Positions 40,397 to 49,160 of a stretch of 64,000 bases of DNA are shown here, piece by piece; within the stretch, counting starts at the first letter, position 1; every line of letters starts with the position of its first letter. The stretch lies in assembly GCF_004087835.1 (NCBI RefSeq), contig NZ_CP035119.1:2852001-2916000 (forward strand), given 5' to 3'. The translations under genes and the position numbers were made by a program. The notes beneath the pieces are model-generated. The model did no database searches and had not been told where the DNA came from. It saw only the letters and a program-made list of their open reading frames with translations. The DNA comes from Halorussus pelagicus (GTDB taxonomy: Archaea; Halobacteriota; Halobacteria; Halobacteriales; Haladaptataceae).

Positions 40397-41608
40397 ATGT
40401 CGCGTAGAGTCGTTCATGGAGACAGTGCTGCAAAGCGAGCGAGCCAGATCTATGAGGATCTCTATCGAGGGTTGTCGCGTGCTATTGAGAGTTCGCGAGC
40501 CTACGATCGAAGAAACATAGCTCGCTTTCCATTTCCACGCCAAACGCTACAAACGTTGCTCCTTCGAGCAACTCGGGAGTACTCACTGCCACTGACCTAT
40601 ACGTGGACCTCCGAAGGGCCTCAATTTTTTGCACATCCATCAGAGAGCGGGGCGACGAACAGGCTTGGTCCTGACGTGGAGTCCTATGCCGAGGTCGCTC
40701 TCGAAACCACTATTCACCAATCATTGATACCCTCTGAGTTGCAAGCTCGGTCGAAGTCCCCTAACGTGAGAGGACGGGGAGGGGATGATGCCCAAACCCT
40801 TCGTTCATCTCACACTCCATCATTAGGAACTCTGGAAGCATTCTTTGATCCCCTCGTCCAGTGTGCGAGCGAGTATATGCCAAGCCACAAACGCCCCCAC
40901 GAGCTTGCGATTGCGCAACGCGAATTTCAATGCGATGTACTCAAAGATCACTTTCCAAAAGAGCGGCATCGGCTCCTGACGGCTGGCTTTGAGTTACAGA
41001 ATCAACTCGATGACGTTGCACAGAAATTACCATCTCCCGACGATGGCAACGGATCACTACTTACTTACGCCGACGCAGACTCTGGAAGTCAATACCATAT
41101 CAGTATGTTGAACGAGTTTGAGCAGATTGAGTCTAAGTTGACGACAATATTCTTCCAAACCGTCGCCTCAGACCTGCTCGATACAGTCATCATCGTGGAC
41201 TCAGCTCAGGGAACTACCGGCTCCCAGAGTACTCCCACCAGAAAGGATACCGAAGCGGATCATCCGAAGGACGATAGTGGAAAAGAATCAGCAGCTGAGC
41301 GGCAGAAGCGGTGGCGAAATTCCCTCGCTGAGACATTAAAGGACGCCACGGAAATCTCAAAATTGGCTTTCAAAACAGTGCTTGTTCCAGATGAGTCCAT
41401 CACAAACCCAAGAGATCGATTCATACACACGAAAGAATTCTTTGAAGACACAACTTGGCCACTGCTCATGAACTGTGTCGCAGTTCGGCATACTCGAGGT
41501 CCACAGCAGGAGGACTATGAGGAACTCCTCAGAAACAGTCTTGATAGCAAGTACCCAAAGTACCAGCACCGCTATCAGGAGTATGTCGAGGACCTGAGCC
41601 AGCTCTAA
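40397..41608 (+). CDS. Unknown protein convergent with the DISARM-like operon
   Basis: A 403-aa soluble protein from the ATG at 40397 (MSRRVVHGDSAAKRASQIYE); a frame start 14 codons earlier is less likely. It is mainly helical, with a polar, low-complexity insert near residue 300 (TPTRKDTEADHPKDDSGKE). No enzymatic motif is visible to me. It is AT-rich like the defence block and ends 45 bases from the convergent membrane-protein gene. It could be an accessory or independent defence gene; no function is claimed. Confidence 0.62.
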   Translation: MSRRVVHGDSAAKRASQIYEDLYRGLSRAIESSRAYDRRNIARFPFPRQTLQTLLLRATREYSLPLTYTWTSEGPQFFAHPSESGATNRLGPDVESYAEVALETTIHQSLIPSELQARSKSPNVRGRGGDDAQTLRSSHTPSLGTLEAFFDPLVQCASEYMPSHKRPHELAIAQREFQCDVLKDHFPKERHRLLTAGFELQNQLDDVAQKLPSPDDGNGSLLTYADADSGSQYHISMLNEFEQIESKLTTIFFQTVASDLLDTVIIVDSAQGTTGSQSTPTRKDTEADHPKDDSGKESAAERQKRWRNSLAETLKDATEISKLAFKTVLVPDESITNPRDRFIHTKEFFEDTTWPLLMNCVAVRHTRGPQQEDYEELLRNSLDSKYPKYQHRYQEYVEDLSQL

Positions 41609-41653
41609 ACAGTAATGTCGAGCCCAGCAATACGGTAGACACGTGGTAGGCTA

Positions 41654-43813
41654 TCAGAGATTATCTTGATATTGTTCGATGAAGTTTGAAAAACGACATT
41701 CCTCAACAGTACACGTATTCTTCAGGTTTTCTGGGAGTGTTTCTCGTCTAGCACAGGTGAGAATGCGGAATTCGAGATTTCTTCGGTCGTACAGCACTGA
41801 CTCACGGATCGTTTCGATCTCTTCACAGACTTCTTCGATCGTTTCTTCTGAGAAAGCTTTTGTAAGCGTTACAACAATCGATCTACCGTCGTCGGTCTCA
41901 CACAGGAACACTCGGTCCGAGAGGTTCGTTCTGATAGTCACTGACTCTCCCAAGATATCACTACAATGCTCTCTGAATGCGTAACAAACAGTATCATGAC
42001 CGTATGTTTCCCAGAAAAGCGCTTCGTACTCCGCTCGAATTCTATTTTCGGCCGTCTTAAATAGTTTGGTGGGTGAGCTGACTTCAGCAGATTCTGAGAT
42101 AAGCTTGGTTGCCCGTGTGTCGGTTCGCATCGGATTGACAGTATCGATCGTACTGTTATCAACCAGTTCACTGCAACCTGCAAGCAATTGCATCACTTTC
42201 TCAAGCCCAATACTCATTGAAATGCGGGCAAATAACTCTATCGAGGTCGTATACGCTACTTCAGACTCTAGAGCTTCGTTATCATCAATAATCATGTGCG
42301 CCGCAAGATACCGGACGTTGTCAATGATAAAATGACGGCGGCCAGCTGCATCGGCACTCTCAAAGATGGCTACCCATGACTCAAAGAACCGTTCTTTGAG
42401 TTCAGCTAACCCGTCATCATCGCCAGAAACGATTAACTGGTGTAACGTTCGTTGGAGATTGATGAGTTCTCGATAGAGAGATTGACCGTCAGTCTTGGAA
42501 CTCTCATCCTCAAGATACCCACCGGTTGGGTTGCGTCTTATAGCTGATAGTTGCCGACGATCAATCAACGTTTGTAACGCTCGACACACAGCATTAATCC
42601 CATCACGATAGATTGCCTTTCGTTCCTGATCAGCTTCTAATGACCTTTCTTGTCCATTCGAATTGAGGGCTTCGTAGTCCTCTTTCAATGTTGTAGCGAA
42701 ATTACACGCAGTATTGTCGTACTCGTGCTTTACTAACGCTGTTAATATTTTTGTCCTCGCCTGGAAGAGACATCGTTGCTCACCTGTGGTTAAATCAGCC
42801 CTGTCACCGGGGTTCTTGACTGAACGAAGTGTAATGAATGCGGTTTTCGCTATTTCCGGCAACCGCCTCTCCAACGAGCGTTCACTAATCCTTGCTACAT
42901 CATCGGAAAAGTCAGCTACCCACTCCTCATTCCCGGAATTGATAGCCGAAATTAACAATGGTTCATACTCGTGTTGAATCACACTTTTAAACTGATCAAT
43001 TACAGCGGATCTAGCAACAGGTCCATCGGCCAACCCTAGTATCGTACGCCACGTTCGCTGTTGTTTGCTTGGATGTGCCACACCAACTTCATCAACGACG
43101 TCGAAGTGATCATCAATGAGGTCATCGTACGTTTCATGGACTTCTTTAACAGTATTCGTCTCCCCGTTCTGGACGGCACTGTTCATCAAAGAGTGAAGCG
43201 GGTCCGTGGGCCGTTGATTAGAGTTCGTGTCGCCTCGGTTGTTTTGTTTTCTACCGTTAGTGGTAGCGAATGTCTTTCTAGGATTCGCTGCCTGTCGGAT
43301 GAACGCCGCTAGGCCCGAGGGAGTGCTCAATTTAAGCGTCCGATTTACTGCGAGTCCGAGAGAAAAGATGGACGCGAGGAACAAAATGCCCGCACCGATC
43401 CCTAACCAGAGGTACCCGATTGGTAGTATCCATGGGAGAAAAGCGATTAACGCCACGTCATATATTATTGATAAGAAGAGGACAATATAGGCTTCAGAGA
43501 ACAGATGGCTACTGTCGAATTGACCGAGCGTCCGGAGGGTGTAATTCGTCGAGACGAGTTGAACACTCAAGAAGGTCACTGAGAATACGATCGCCAGGAT
43601 GCTCGCCTGTGCCGTCGCAATGGTCGTCAATACGAACCTCAGATTACTACTCCTAATATCTAGGAATTCAATACTGTTGATTACGGAGTCGATCAAAGAA
43701 GGCACTCGCCCCCCCCAAGCGAGAGACACTAAGCCAACTAAAGTCGGTAGTCCAACCAAGAGCAGGAATGTTAGTTCTTTCCAACGTTCGATTTTCGACC
43801 ATACCTTACTCAT
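41654..43813 (-). CDS. DUF2254-like membrane protein, fourth gene of the DISARM-like operon
   Basis: A 719-aa protein. Residues 1-160 hold four membrane spans, including ASILAIVFSVTFLSVQLVST, close to the FSITLVALQLASSQFSPRLL signature of DUF2254 proteins. The remaining 550 residues are a soluble, mainly helical cytoplasmic region with no recognised catalytic motif. It starts two bases after the DrmB stop, so it belongs to the operon. Class 2 DISARM usually ends with DrmC, a phospholipase-D-type nuclease; none is present here and this protein lies at that place. It could be a membrane-acting effector. Confidence 0.68.
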   Translation of the reverse strand: MSKVWSKIERWKELTFLLLVGLPTLVGLVSLAWGGRVPSLIDSVINSIEFLDIRSSNLRFVLTTIATAQASILAIVFSVTFLSVQLVSTNYTLRTLGQFDSSHLFSEAYIVLFLSIIYDVALIAFLPWILPIGYLWLGIGAGILFLASIFSLGLAVNRTLKLSTPSGLAAFIRQAANPRKTFATTNGRKQNNRGDTNSNQRPTDPLHSLMNSAVQNGETNTVKEVHETYDDLIDDHFDVVDEVGVAHPSKQQRTWRTILGLADGPVARSAVIDQFKSVIQHEYEPLLISAINSGNEEWVADFSDDVARISERSLERRLPEIAKTAFITLRSVKNPGDRADLTTGEQRCLFQARTKILTALVKHEYDNTACNFATTLKEDYEALNSNGQERSLEADQERKAIYRDGINAVCRALQTLIDRRQLSAIRRNPTGGYLEDESSKTDGQSLYRELINLQRTLHQLIVSGDDDGLAELKERFFESWVAIFESADAAGRRHFIIDNVRYLAAHMIIDDNEALESEVAYTTSIELFARISMSIGLEKVMQLLAGCSELVDNSTIDTVNPMRTDTRATKLISESAEVSSPTKLFKTAENRIRAEYEALFWETYGHDTVCYAFREHCSDILGESVTIRTNLSDRVFLCETDDGRSIVVTLTKAFSEETIEEVCEEIETIRESVLYDRRNLEFRILTCARRETLPENLKNTCTVEECRFSNFIEQYQDNL

Positions 43814-43815
43814 TG

Positions 43816-45666
43816 TTAGTTGGGTGCTAGGTCTCGGGCAGTTTCGAGGTAGCTATTAAAGTCCCCATCGTAGTACGATCCACCGTAGAGTGGAGCTCGA
43901 GAGAGACTGTGGTTTGAGAACTGGCATGAGAGGTTAGAGACGTAGAGACAACCTTCACAGGCGTGACCGTCCTCGTGCTGACAGACGGGATCGTACAAGC
44001 ACTCGGCTTCTTCACTCCGGATCTGTTCGGCAAGATCCGTAAACCTATCCTCAATAAGGGTGAAGATCGCTCCCAGACTGTAATCTGTATCTGACCGCTT
44101 GTAGATGACAAACGAAAGGGGTCGTGGAAGCAGATACTCAACAAGACTATCACGAGAGTACCCAGAGAGAGCATCGATCGCGTTAATCACCACGTGGGAG
44201 TAGGAGTGAAGCAACGTCAAGACCGCGTGCCGTACCTCGTTCTCTCGTGTAATGTCGTCGAATCTTGGGATCGGCGATGAGTCCCCCCAAGGGGTAAGTT
44301 TTTGTAAGAACCACCGTCGGAGTTCGTGGACGTCGTCCGTATCGACTGTTTCGTCGACTTCAACGAACGGGAGTGATATTAGCCACTCGTAGACCGTCGC
44401 TGGGTCGAGTGTGAACTGTACTGCTTCCGCCTCAGCAGTCAAAGCATAGATCTCGGTGCCGTGCTCACCAGAGAACTTCCGTAAGTGGGTGCCGTTGGTG
44501 GGTTCATAGTTGAGCCGCGAGTAGCCATAAATCGTAGTCGTGATCGGGAAATTCTCCAGAAGTCGTACCTCAGAAACCCCAAGTTCGTCGCGGGTCTGCA
44601 GGAACTCCTCAAGTTTGTCTTCACGATAGACTGTCGCAGATTCTCCAGTGGAGAACTGTGGTGTCTGACTGCTAGCACGCTCCATCAAATCCTCCAGCGT
44701 GTGCGAGTACACCTCTGCCTTTTTCGAGTCTTCGTCGAGCGCTTGATATTCGAAGATCTCTTCACTCAATTGTGCCTGTTGATCGGCCGGAATTGCATCC
44801 TCAATGAACTCGCGAACTTCCTCTTGTTGTTGCTCGCGTTCTTTTTCGACATCATCCACTGCGGCCTCAACCTCGTCGATGTCCTGCCCAATCTTGTCAA
44901 GAGCTTGTTTTATTTTGTCATTGAGTGCTTCATTCGCCGACGCAGGCTGAGACGTAGCGTCTGCTGAAAGGTAATCTATGAGAACGTTCTTCTGGTACTG
45001 CGAGTTGTTTTGGATACGTTTGATTTCCTCGCGGTCAGCATTGACGAATGTCGCTCGCTGCGGGTAGAAACACGAGGAGGCTGAGTGAACTTTGACCCGC
45101 TGTTCCTGAGCGCTCTTCTCACATTGATAACACTTACCCATGTTTCGGCTGAGCTGTCTCGACTCGCTACCTGGGCCTTCAAGTGTACTCGATGCGAGAC
45201 CACGGCTACTTCGATTCAATTGATACTCCCCGTTCTCAGGAATGTACAGCGATTCTATCTCCCCACATTTACACACTTGAACGAATTGCACTTGCTCCCG
45301 TGCAGTAAACTGGTGACTGCAGGTATCGTGTTCACATCGAAGCGTACCGTTGCGAGCCGACTGCATCTCACTGCGATTGAACTGCGTGAGATAGCCACAC
45401 GACGGACACTCAAACGTTCGGGGGAATACCTCGAATTCGACAGCCCGAGGTTCGACGATTCGGGTGTTTCCGACATTGAATTCGACGTCGTTCGCCCAAT
45501 CGCCTAACTGTGCCTCAATCCGTTGAATGAAATACCTGTCCGGGAAAGGATTATCCTGGCGCTGCTTCCGGATGTCGGTCACGCGACCGATGATCCCGGT
45601 TTCAGCGTGATCGAACGTATCGTCCTGGAGGAAATTATATAGGATTTGGGACTTGCTTCGCTCCAT
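43816..45666 (-). CDS. drmB: DrmB-like protein (DUF1998) of a DISARM-like system
   Basis: A 616-aa zinc-rich protein. The N-terminal half has CPSCGYLTQFNRSEM, CEHDTCSHQF and CKCGEIESLYIPENGEYQL, then CYQCEKSAQEQ. A coiled coil follows at about 230-290 (IDEVEAAVDDVEKEREQQQE). The C-terminus matches DUF1998 cysteine clusters: CLYDPVCQHEDGHACEGCLY, then LSCQFSNHSLSRAPLYGG. In DISARM, DrmB works with the DrmA helicase in recognising invading DNA. The TAATG overlap with drmA makes the pairing certain at operon level. Confidence 0.82.
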   Translation of the reverse strand: MERSKSQILYNFLQDDTFDHAETGIIGRVTDIRKQRQDNPFPDRYFIQRIEAQLGDWANDVEFNVGNTRIVEPRAVEFEVFPRTFECPSCGYLTQFNRSEMQSARNGTLRCEHDTCSHQFTAREQVQFVQVCKCGEIESLYIPENGEYQLNRSSRGLASSTLEGPGSESRQLSRNMGKCYQCEKSAQEQRVKVHSASSCFYPQRATFVNADREEIKRIQNNSQYQKNVLIDYLSADATSQPASANEALNDKIKQALDKIGQDIDEVEAAVDDVEKEREQQQEEVREFIEDAIPADQQAQLSEEIFEYQALDEDSKKAEVYSHTLEDLMERASSQTPQFSTGESATVYREDKLEEFLQTRDELGVSEVRLLENFPITTTIYGYSRLNYEPTNGTHLRKFSGEHGTEIYALTAEAEAVQFTLDPATVYEWLISLPFVEVDETVDTDDVHELRRWFLQKLTPWGDSSPIPRFDDITRENEVRHAVLTLLHSYSHVVINAIDALSGYSRDSLVEYLLPRPLSFVIYKRSDTDYSLGAIFTLIEDRFTDLAEQIRSEEAECLYDPVCQHEDGHACEGCLYVSNLSCQFSNHSLSRAPLYGGSYYDGDFNSYLETARDLAPN

Positions 45667-48600
45667 TAGTCGTCTCCCCCCGTCAATGCTTCAAAGGAAT
45701 TCCGAGCATCAGTATCAACCCGTATCTCAACCTCCTCACCAATATCTCGAAGACTCCGCATCGGGTCATGTTTGAACGTCGTATAGAACTCCTCCTGGAG
45801 ATGATCAAGCCAATACTGCCAGTACTCTTCCACTCGATCGGTTACGGACTGTTTGAAGTACTCTTGTTCATCTCCCGACACTTTGCCATCGACCCCATAC
45901 GCCCGCGACAATACTTCCTCAAAGGAATTCTTCCCAAATTCCGGGTATTGGTCCGGGTTATGTATGACATTTATCAGCTGTTTTGAGCTCTGGACGTTCA
46001 CGTCGTACTCTCTGTGCATCAATGGACGATAGTACTGGAGAAGGATTGCTTGGAAGAGGCCGGGGAACGTTTTATCTAAGCTAAATCGAGCCCAGCGAGC
46101 TACAGACGTCTCCTCGACACTCCGATCTAAATATTCGTGTGTTTTCTCAAAGTACTTGTACCGGTGTCGATCCCGATTATCGATTGGGCTGAACATATCG
46201 ACCACAAATCCAGGATAGTCACGCCCTACGCGACTGCTGGACTGGATGTACTGGAAGGTACGCCGGGGGAACCCGAAGAAGAACATACTATTGAATCGAT
46301 CAACGTCGATCCCGTGACTGATGTAGCTTGTCGCTGCCAGTAGATCATGCCGATCCTCGAAGTCCATATTGCGTGACTCCTGGAGTTCTTGAAGCACCCC
46401 CGTTGTATCGACGTCAGCAGTCAGTTCAGAGATTTCCAATTCGTTATCGTCATAGCCATCATCCCTTATTTCGCGGCTGATCTGATTTCGGATACTCCGC
46501 TTGAACCGGTCTTTTTCTGTCTTCCGGAGGAAATAGATGATACTGAGTTCGTAGAGGTACAGGATTTCCGCCCGCTCTTCGGCAGTAATCTTCCTATCTC
46601 CAACGGTCGTTGACAGGAAATCTGTATTGTTCTGTCGGGCGTCACGAATTGCTTCGTGGTACTGCTTGACAATGTCCAAAACGGCGTAAATGTGCGTCTT
46701 GTTATTCGGAGTGATGCCATAGAAGGTCCGGAGCCGTTCATCTGGATCGTCTTCCTGAATTTCGCCGTAGTAAGATTCAGTCAGCGACGGGCCTTCCTCT
46801 GGGAAGCGGTTCGCATCCTTCAAAAACAACCCTTGCATGAGGCGCTCGTAGGCAGGTGTGTCAGTCACACCCTCCTGGTCAGAAATAGTTGCCGTTGAAG
46901 TCACGATCTTGGGTGTCTTACCGTCACTCTTCTTACACAGCTCAAGATACATCGTCTCATAGTGGGAAGCAAACACACCGAGTTCCTCATTGAGAAGGTG
47001 GACCTCATCAACCAAGTGCAACGTCGGAATCGGATCTGAAAACTGCGGACCAACTTCCTCAAGTGGGCCACTACACCCTACCGTATTCTTTTCCGAGCAC
47101 TTCCCAGAATACCCGAACCCATGTTTCTTACATTTAGTAGTGTGATTGCCGAGTAGATTCGCGAATCTCGGATTCGTACCAGTGATTGCGATCTTGTCCA
47201 ACGTTCCAAGTAACACCGAGGGAACTTTTCGATAGATCTCGTAGTCAGTCACGTACAACGGCAGCTCGTCCACACGACACCCCTCCTCACCTGTTGCGTC
47301 GTTCGTACAATAGTGCTTGACTCGATTATTCTGTTGGTTGAACTCGATCTCTACGGGAGAGCCACAATTCGGGCACTCTTCGACACGTTTGCACTTCTCT
47401 TTGAGGAGGCCATGATCCTCGTCGAATGTTTTATGAAAGTCATTCGACCGTCCGGAGCTTGGTTTCTCGATTTGGTTCGGTGTTGTCTCACCTCCCACAA
47501 AGTATCCGAGTTCGAATCGCTCACCATTGAGGCCTTCACTAGCGTGGAGGTTATTGGCTGCGATGAGTTTCTCGAGGAATCGACCCATTTGTTGTTCGCC
47601 CAGAAGAGTCAGCGGGAAGCGAATCCACGCAGTAACCCCTCGCTCCTTGCCCCGTAGTCGATCGAAAAACAAATTGAATAGGATCAACCCGAGGTATGCT
47701 TCTGTCTTGCCGCCACCAGTGGGGAACCAGAGGACTTCTGCCTCATTGTGACGAGCGCCATCAATATTTGCGCTGTCCATACGGTCAACGATGGCCGGTA
47801 GATTCGATACGATGAAAACGAGTTGGAACGCGTGCCACGAGTCGAACTCCTCCTCGTCTTCGTGGAATGTTCGATTCATCAATCGGAACGCACGCAGTGC
47901 GGTCTCTGGATGATTTTCGAGAATATCGATCCCGCGGCTAAAGTTCTCGATTTCGGAATCAAACGCCTGCAGAACACGATCTAACTCGCTGATTTCTTCG
48001 TCATTGAGTCCCTCGACAAGTTGGCTGCGCCGACCTCGGCTACTCCTGGCGTCGTCTACATACGCTTGCATGTCGTTACGGATTACCCGCAGGTGTTCAA
48101 GGGTGTGTTCAGAGTTTAATTCGCTAAACGCTGTATGCTTCCGGCCCTGGACAGCAGCGTCTGCATTACTAGCGGCTCGATCAGAAACATCATCAGGATA
48201 TTCGCGGTGCTCAAATCGATAAGTTTGATGCGTCGCAATTTGAGTGGTCGCAAGTGTGCCTGTCGAAGAGGAGTCGTCAAGTGACGCTAACTCTGAGTTG
48301 TCGACCGTCGCATTGAGACCTTTCCCCCACAACGTTCGGTCGTACCGGTAGTCCTTCGGGATCGACCGAAACTGGTACTGTTGGAATTCGCCTTCGACCT
48401 TAATCCGCTGGTTGAACAAGAACGGACACCACCCATGTGCATCACCATCGCTCGTATTGTAGACTTTGACAGTAATCTCCGTAGGTTCACTTTTCACATC
48501 TCGCGTCCGCCGGTCGATTTGACAGCCAACCGACCACGATTGATCGATAGGCGACTCCTCTGCTGCAGCATCACGCAGCCGACTATATCCTCGCTCGGTC

Positions 48601-49160
48601 AGGTCGCCTTCGGCATCCACTTGACTAGCGATATCAGATAAGTCCGACTCTGGGAATGGAATCCGATCCTCGCACTCTTGCTCGTATTTGTCTGCGATTG
48701 CGCTCCGAATCTCGGATTGGAACGTCGATGCGAACTCTGAGACGTCATCTATTGAATCGATAGAGATCGTGGTGGAGATTTCAAACTGCCGGTGGAACTG
48801 TTCGTTCGACAAAATTTCAGTAGATAGTTCGATGTTTCTCTCTCGAATTTCATCGATTGTTGGCAGACAGCGATAGTAGACATCACAGGAAAAAGAGAGC
48901 TCGTAGTTTGAGCGCTCTGGTGTTGGCTGCCAGCGCAGCCCAATCATCGATGGTCGTGCCTGAGAAAACGGCCCGTCGTCTGACTCCTCATCAGAGTCAA
49001 TCGACCCAGGAGACAGATTCGCGACGTAGTATTGTGTTTCGGGGCGCCCCCAGCATGTATCCTTCACTTTCCCGGATGCGTAATTGAGCGCACGCTTGAA
49101 CAGCCCTTCACCGACCTGATAGCATGCTTGAGGGTCGAGATCGTTATTGTTTCCGGACAT
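45666..49160 (-). CDS. drmA: DrmA-like helicase of a DISARM-like system
   Basis: A 1164-aa SF2 helicase. Walker A is LWFPTGGGKTEAYLGLILFN near residue 485, motif II is HLVDEVHLLNEELGVFASHY near 715, motif III is STATISDQ, and the C-terminal core has SYISHGIDVDRFNSMFFFGF and QYIQSSSRVGRDYPGF. A zinc knuckle (CPNCGSPVEIEF, then CTNDATGEEGC) lies between. This motif order, paired with a DUF1998 partner, is the hallmark of DrmA. It overlaps drmE-like by 17 bases and drmB by one. Confidence 0.85.
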   Translation of the reverse strand: MSGNNNDLDPQACYQVGEGLFKRALNYASGKVKDTCWGRPETQYYVANLSPGSIDSDEESDDGPFSQARPSMIGLRWQPTPERSNYELSFSCDVYYRCLPTIDEIRERNIELSTEILSNEQFHRQFEISTTISIDSIDDVSEFASTFQSEIRSAIADKYEQECEDRIPFPESDLSDIASQVDAEGDLTERGYSRLRDAAAEESPIDQSWSVGCQIDRRTRDVKSEPTEITVKVYNTSDGDAHGWCPFLFNQRIKVEGEFQQYQFRSIPKDYRYDRTLWGKGLNATVDNSELASLDDSSSTGTLATTQIATHQTYRFEHREYPDDVSDRAASNADAAVQGRKHTAFSELNSEHTLEHLRVIRNDMQAYVDDARSSRGRRSQLVEGLNDEEISELDRVLQAFDSEIENFSRGIDILENHPETALRAFRLMNRTFHEDEEEFDSWHAFQLVFIVSNLPAIVDRMDSANIDGARHNEAEVLWFPTGGGKTEAYLGLILFNLFFDRLRGKERGVTAWIRFPLTLLGEQQMGRFLEKLIAANNLHASEGLNGERFELGYFVGGETTPNQIEKPSSGRSNDFHKTFDEDHGLLKEKCKRVEECPNCGSPVEIEFNQQNNRVKHYCTNDATGEEGCRVDELPLYVTDYEIYRKVPSVLLGTLDKIAITGTNPRFANLLGNHTTKCKKHGFGYSGKCSEKNTVGCSGPLEEVGPQFSDPIPTLHLVDEVHLLNEELGVFASHYETMYLELCKKSDGKTPKIVTSTATISDQEGVTDTPAYERLMQGLFLKDANRFPEEGPSLTESYYGEIQEDDPDERLRTFYGITPNNKTHIYAVLDIVKQYHEAIRDARQNNTDFLSTTVGDRKITAEERAEILYLYELSIIYFLRKTEKDRFKRSIRNQISREIRDDGYDDNELEISELTADVDTTGVLQELQESRNMDFEDRHDLLAATSYISHGIDVDRFNSMFFFGFPRRTFQYIQSSSRVGRDYPGFVVDMFSPIDNRDRHRYKYFEKTHEYLDRSVEETSVARWARFSLDKTFPGLFQAILLQYYRPLMHREYDVNVQSSKQLINVIHNPDQYPEFGKNSFEEVLSRAYGVDGKVSGDEQEYFKQSVTDRVEEYWQYWLDHLQEEFYTTFKHDPMRSLRDIGEEVEIRVDTDARNSFEALTGGDD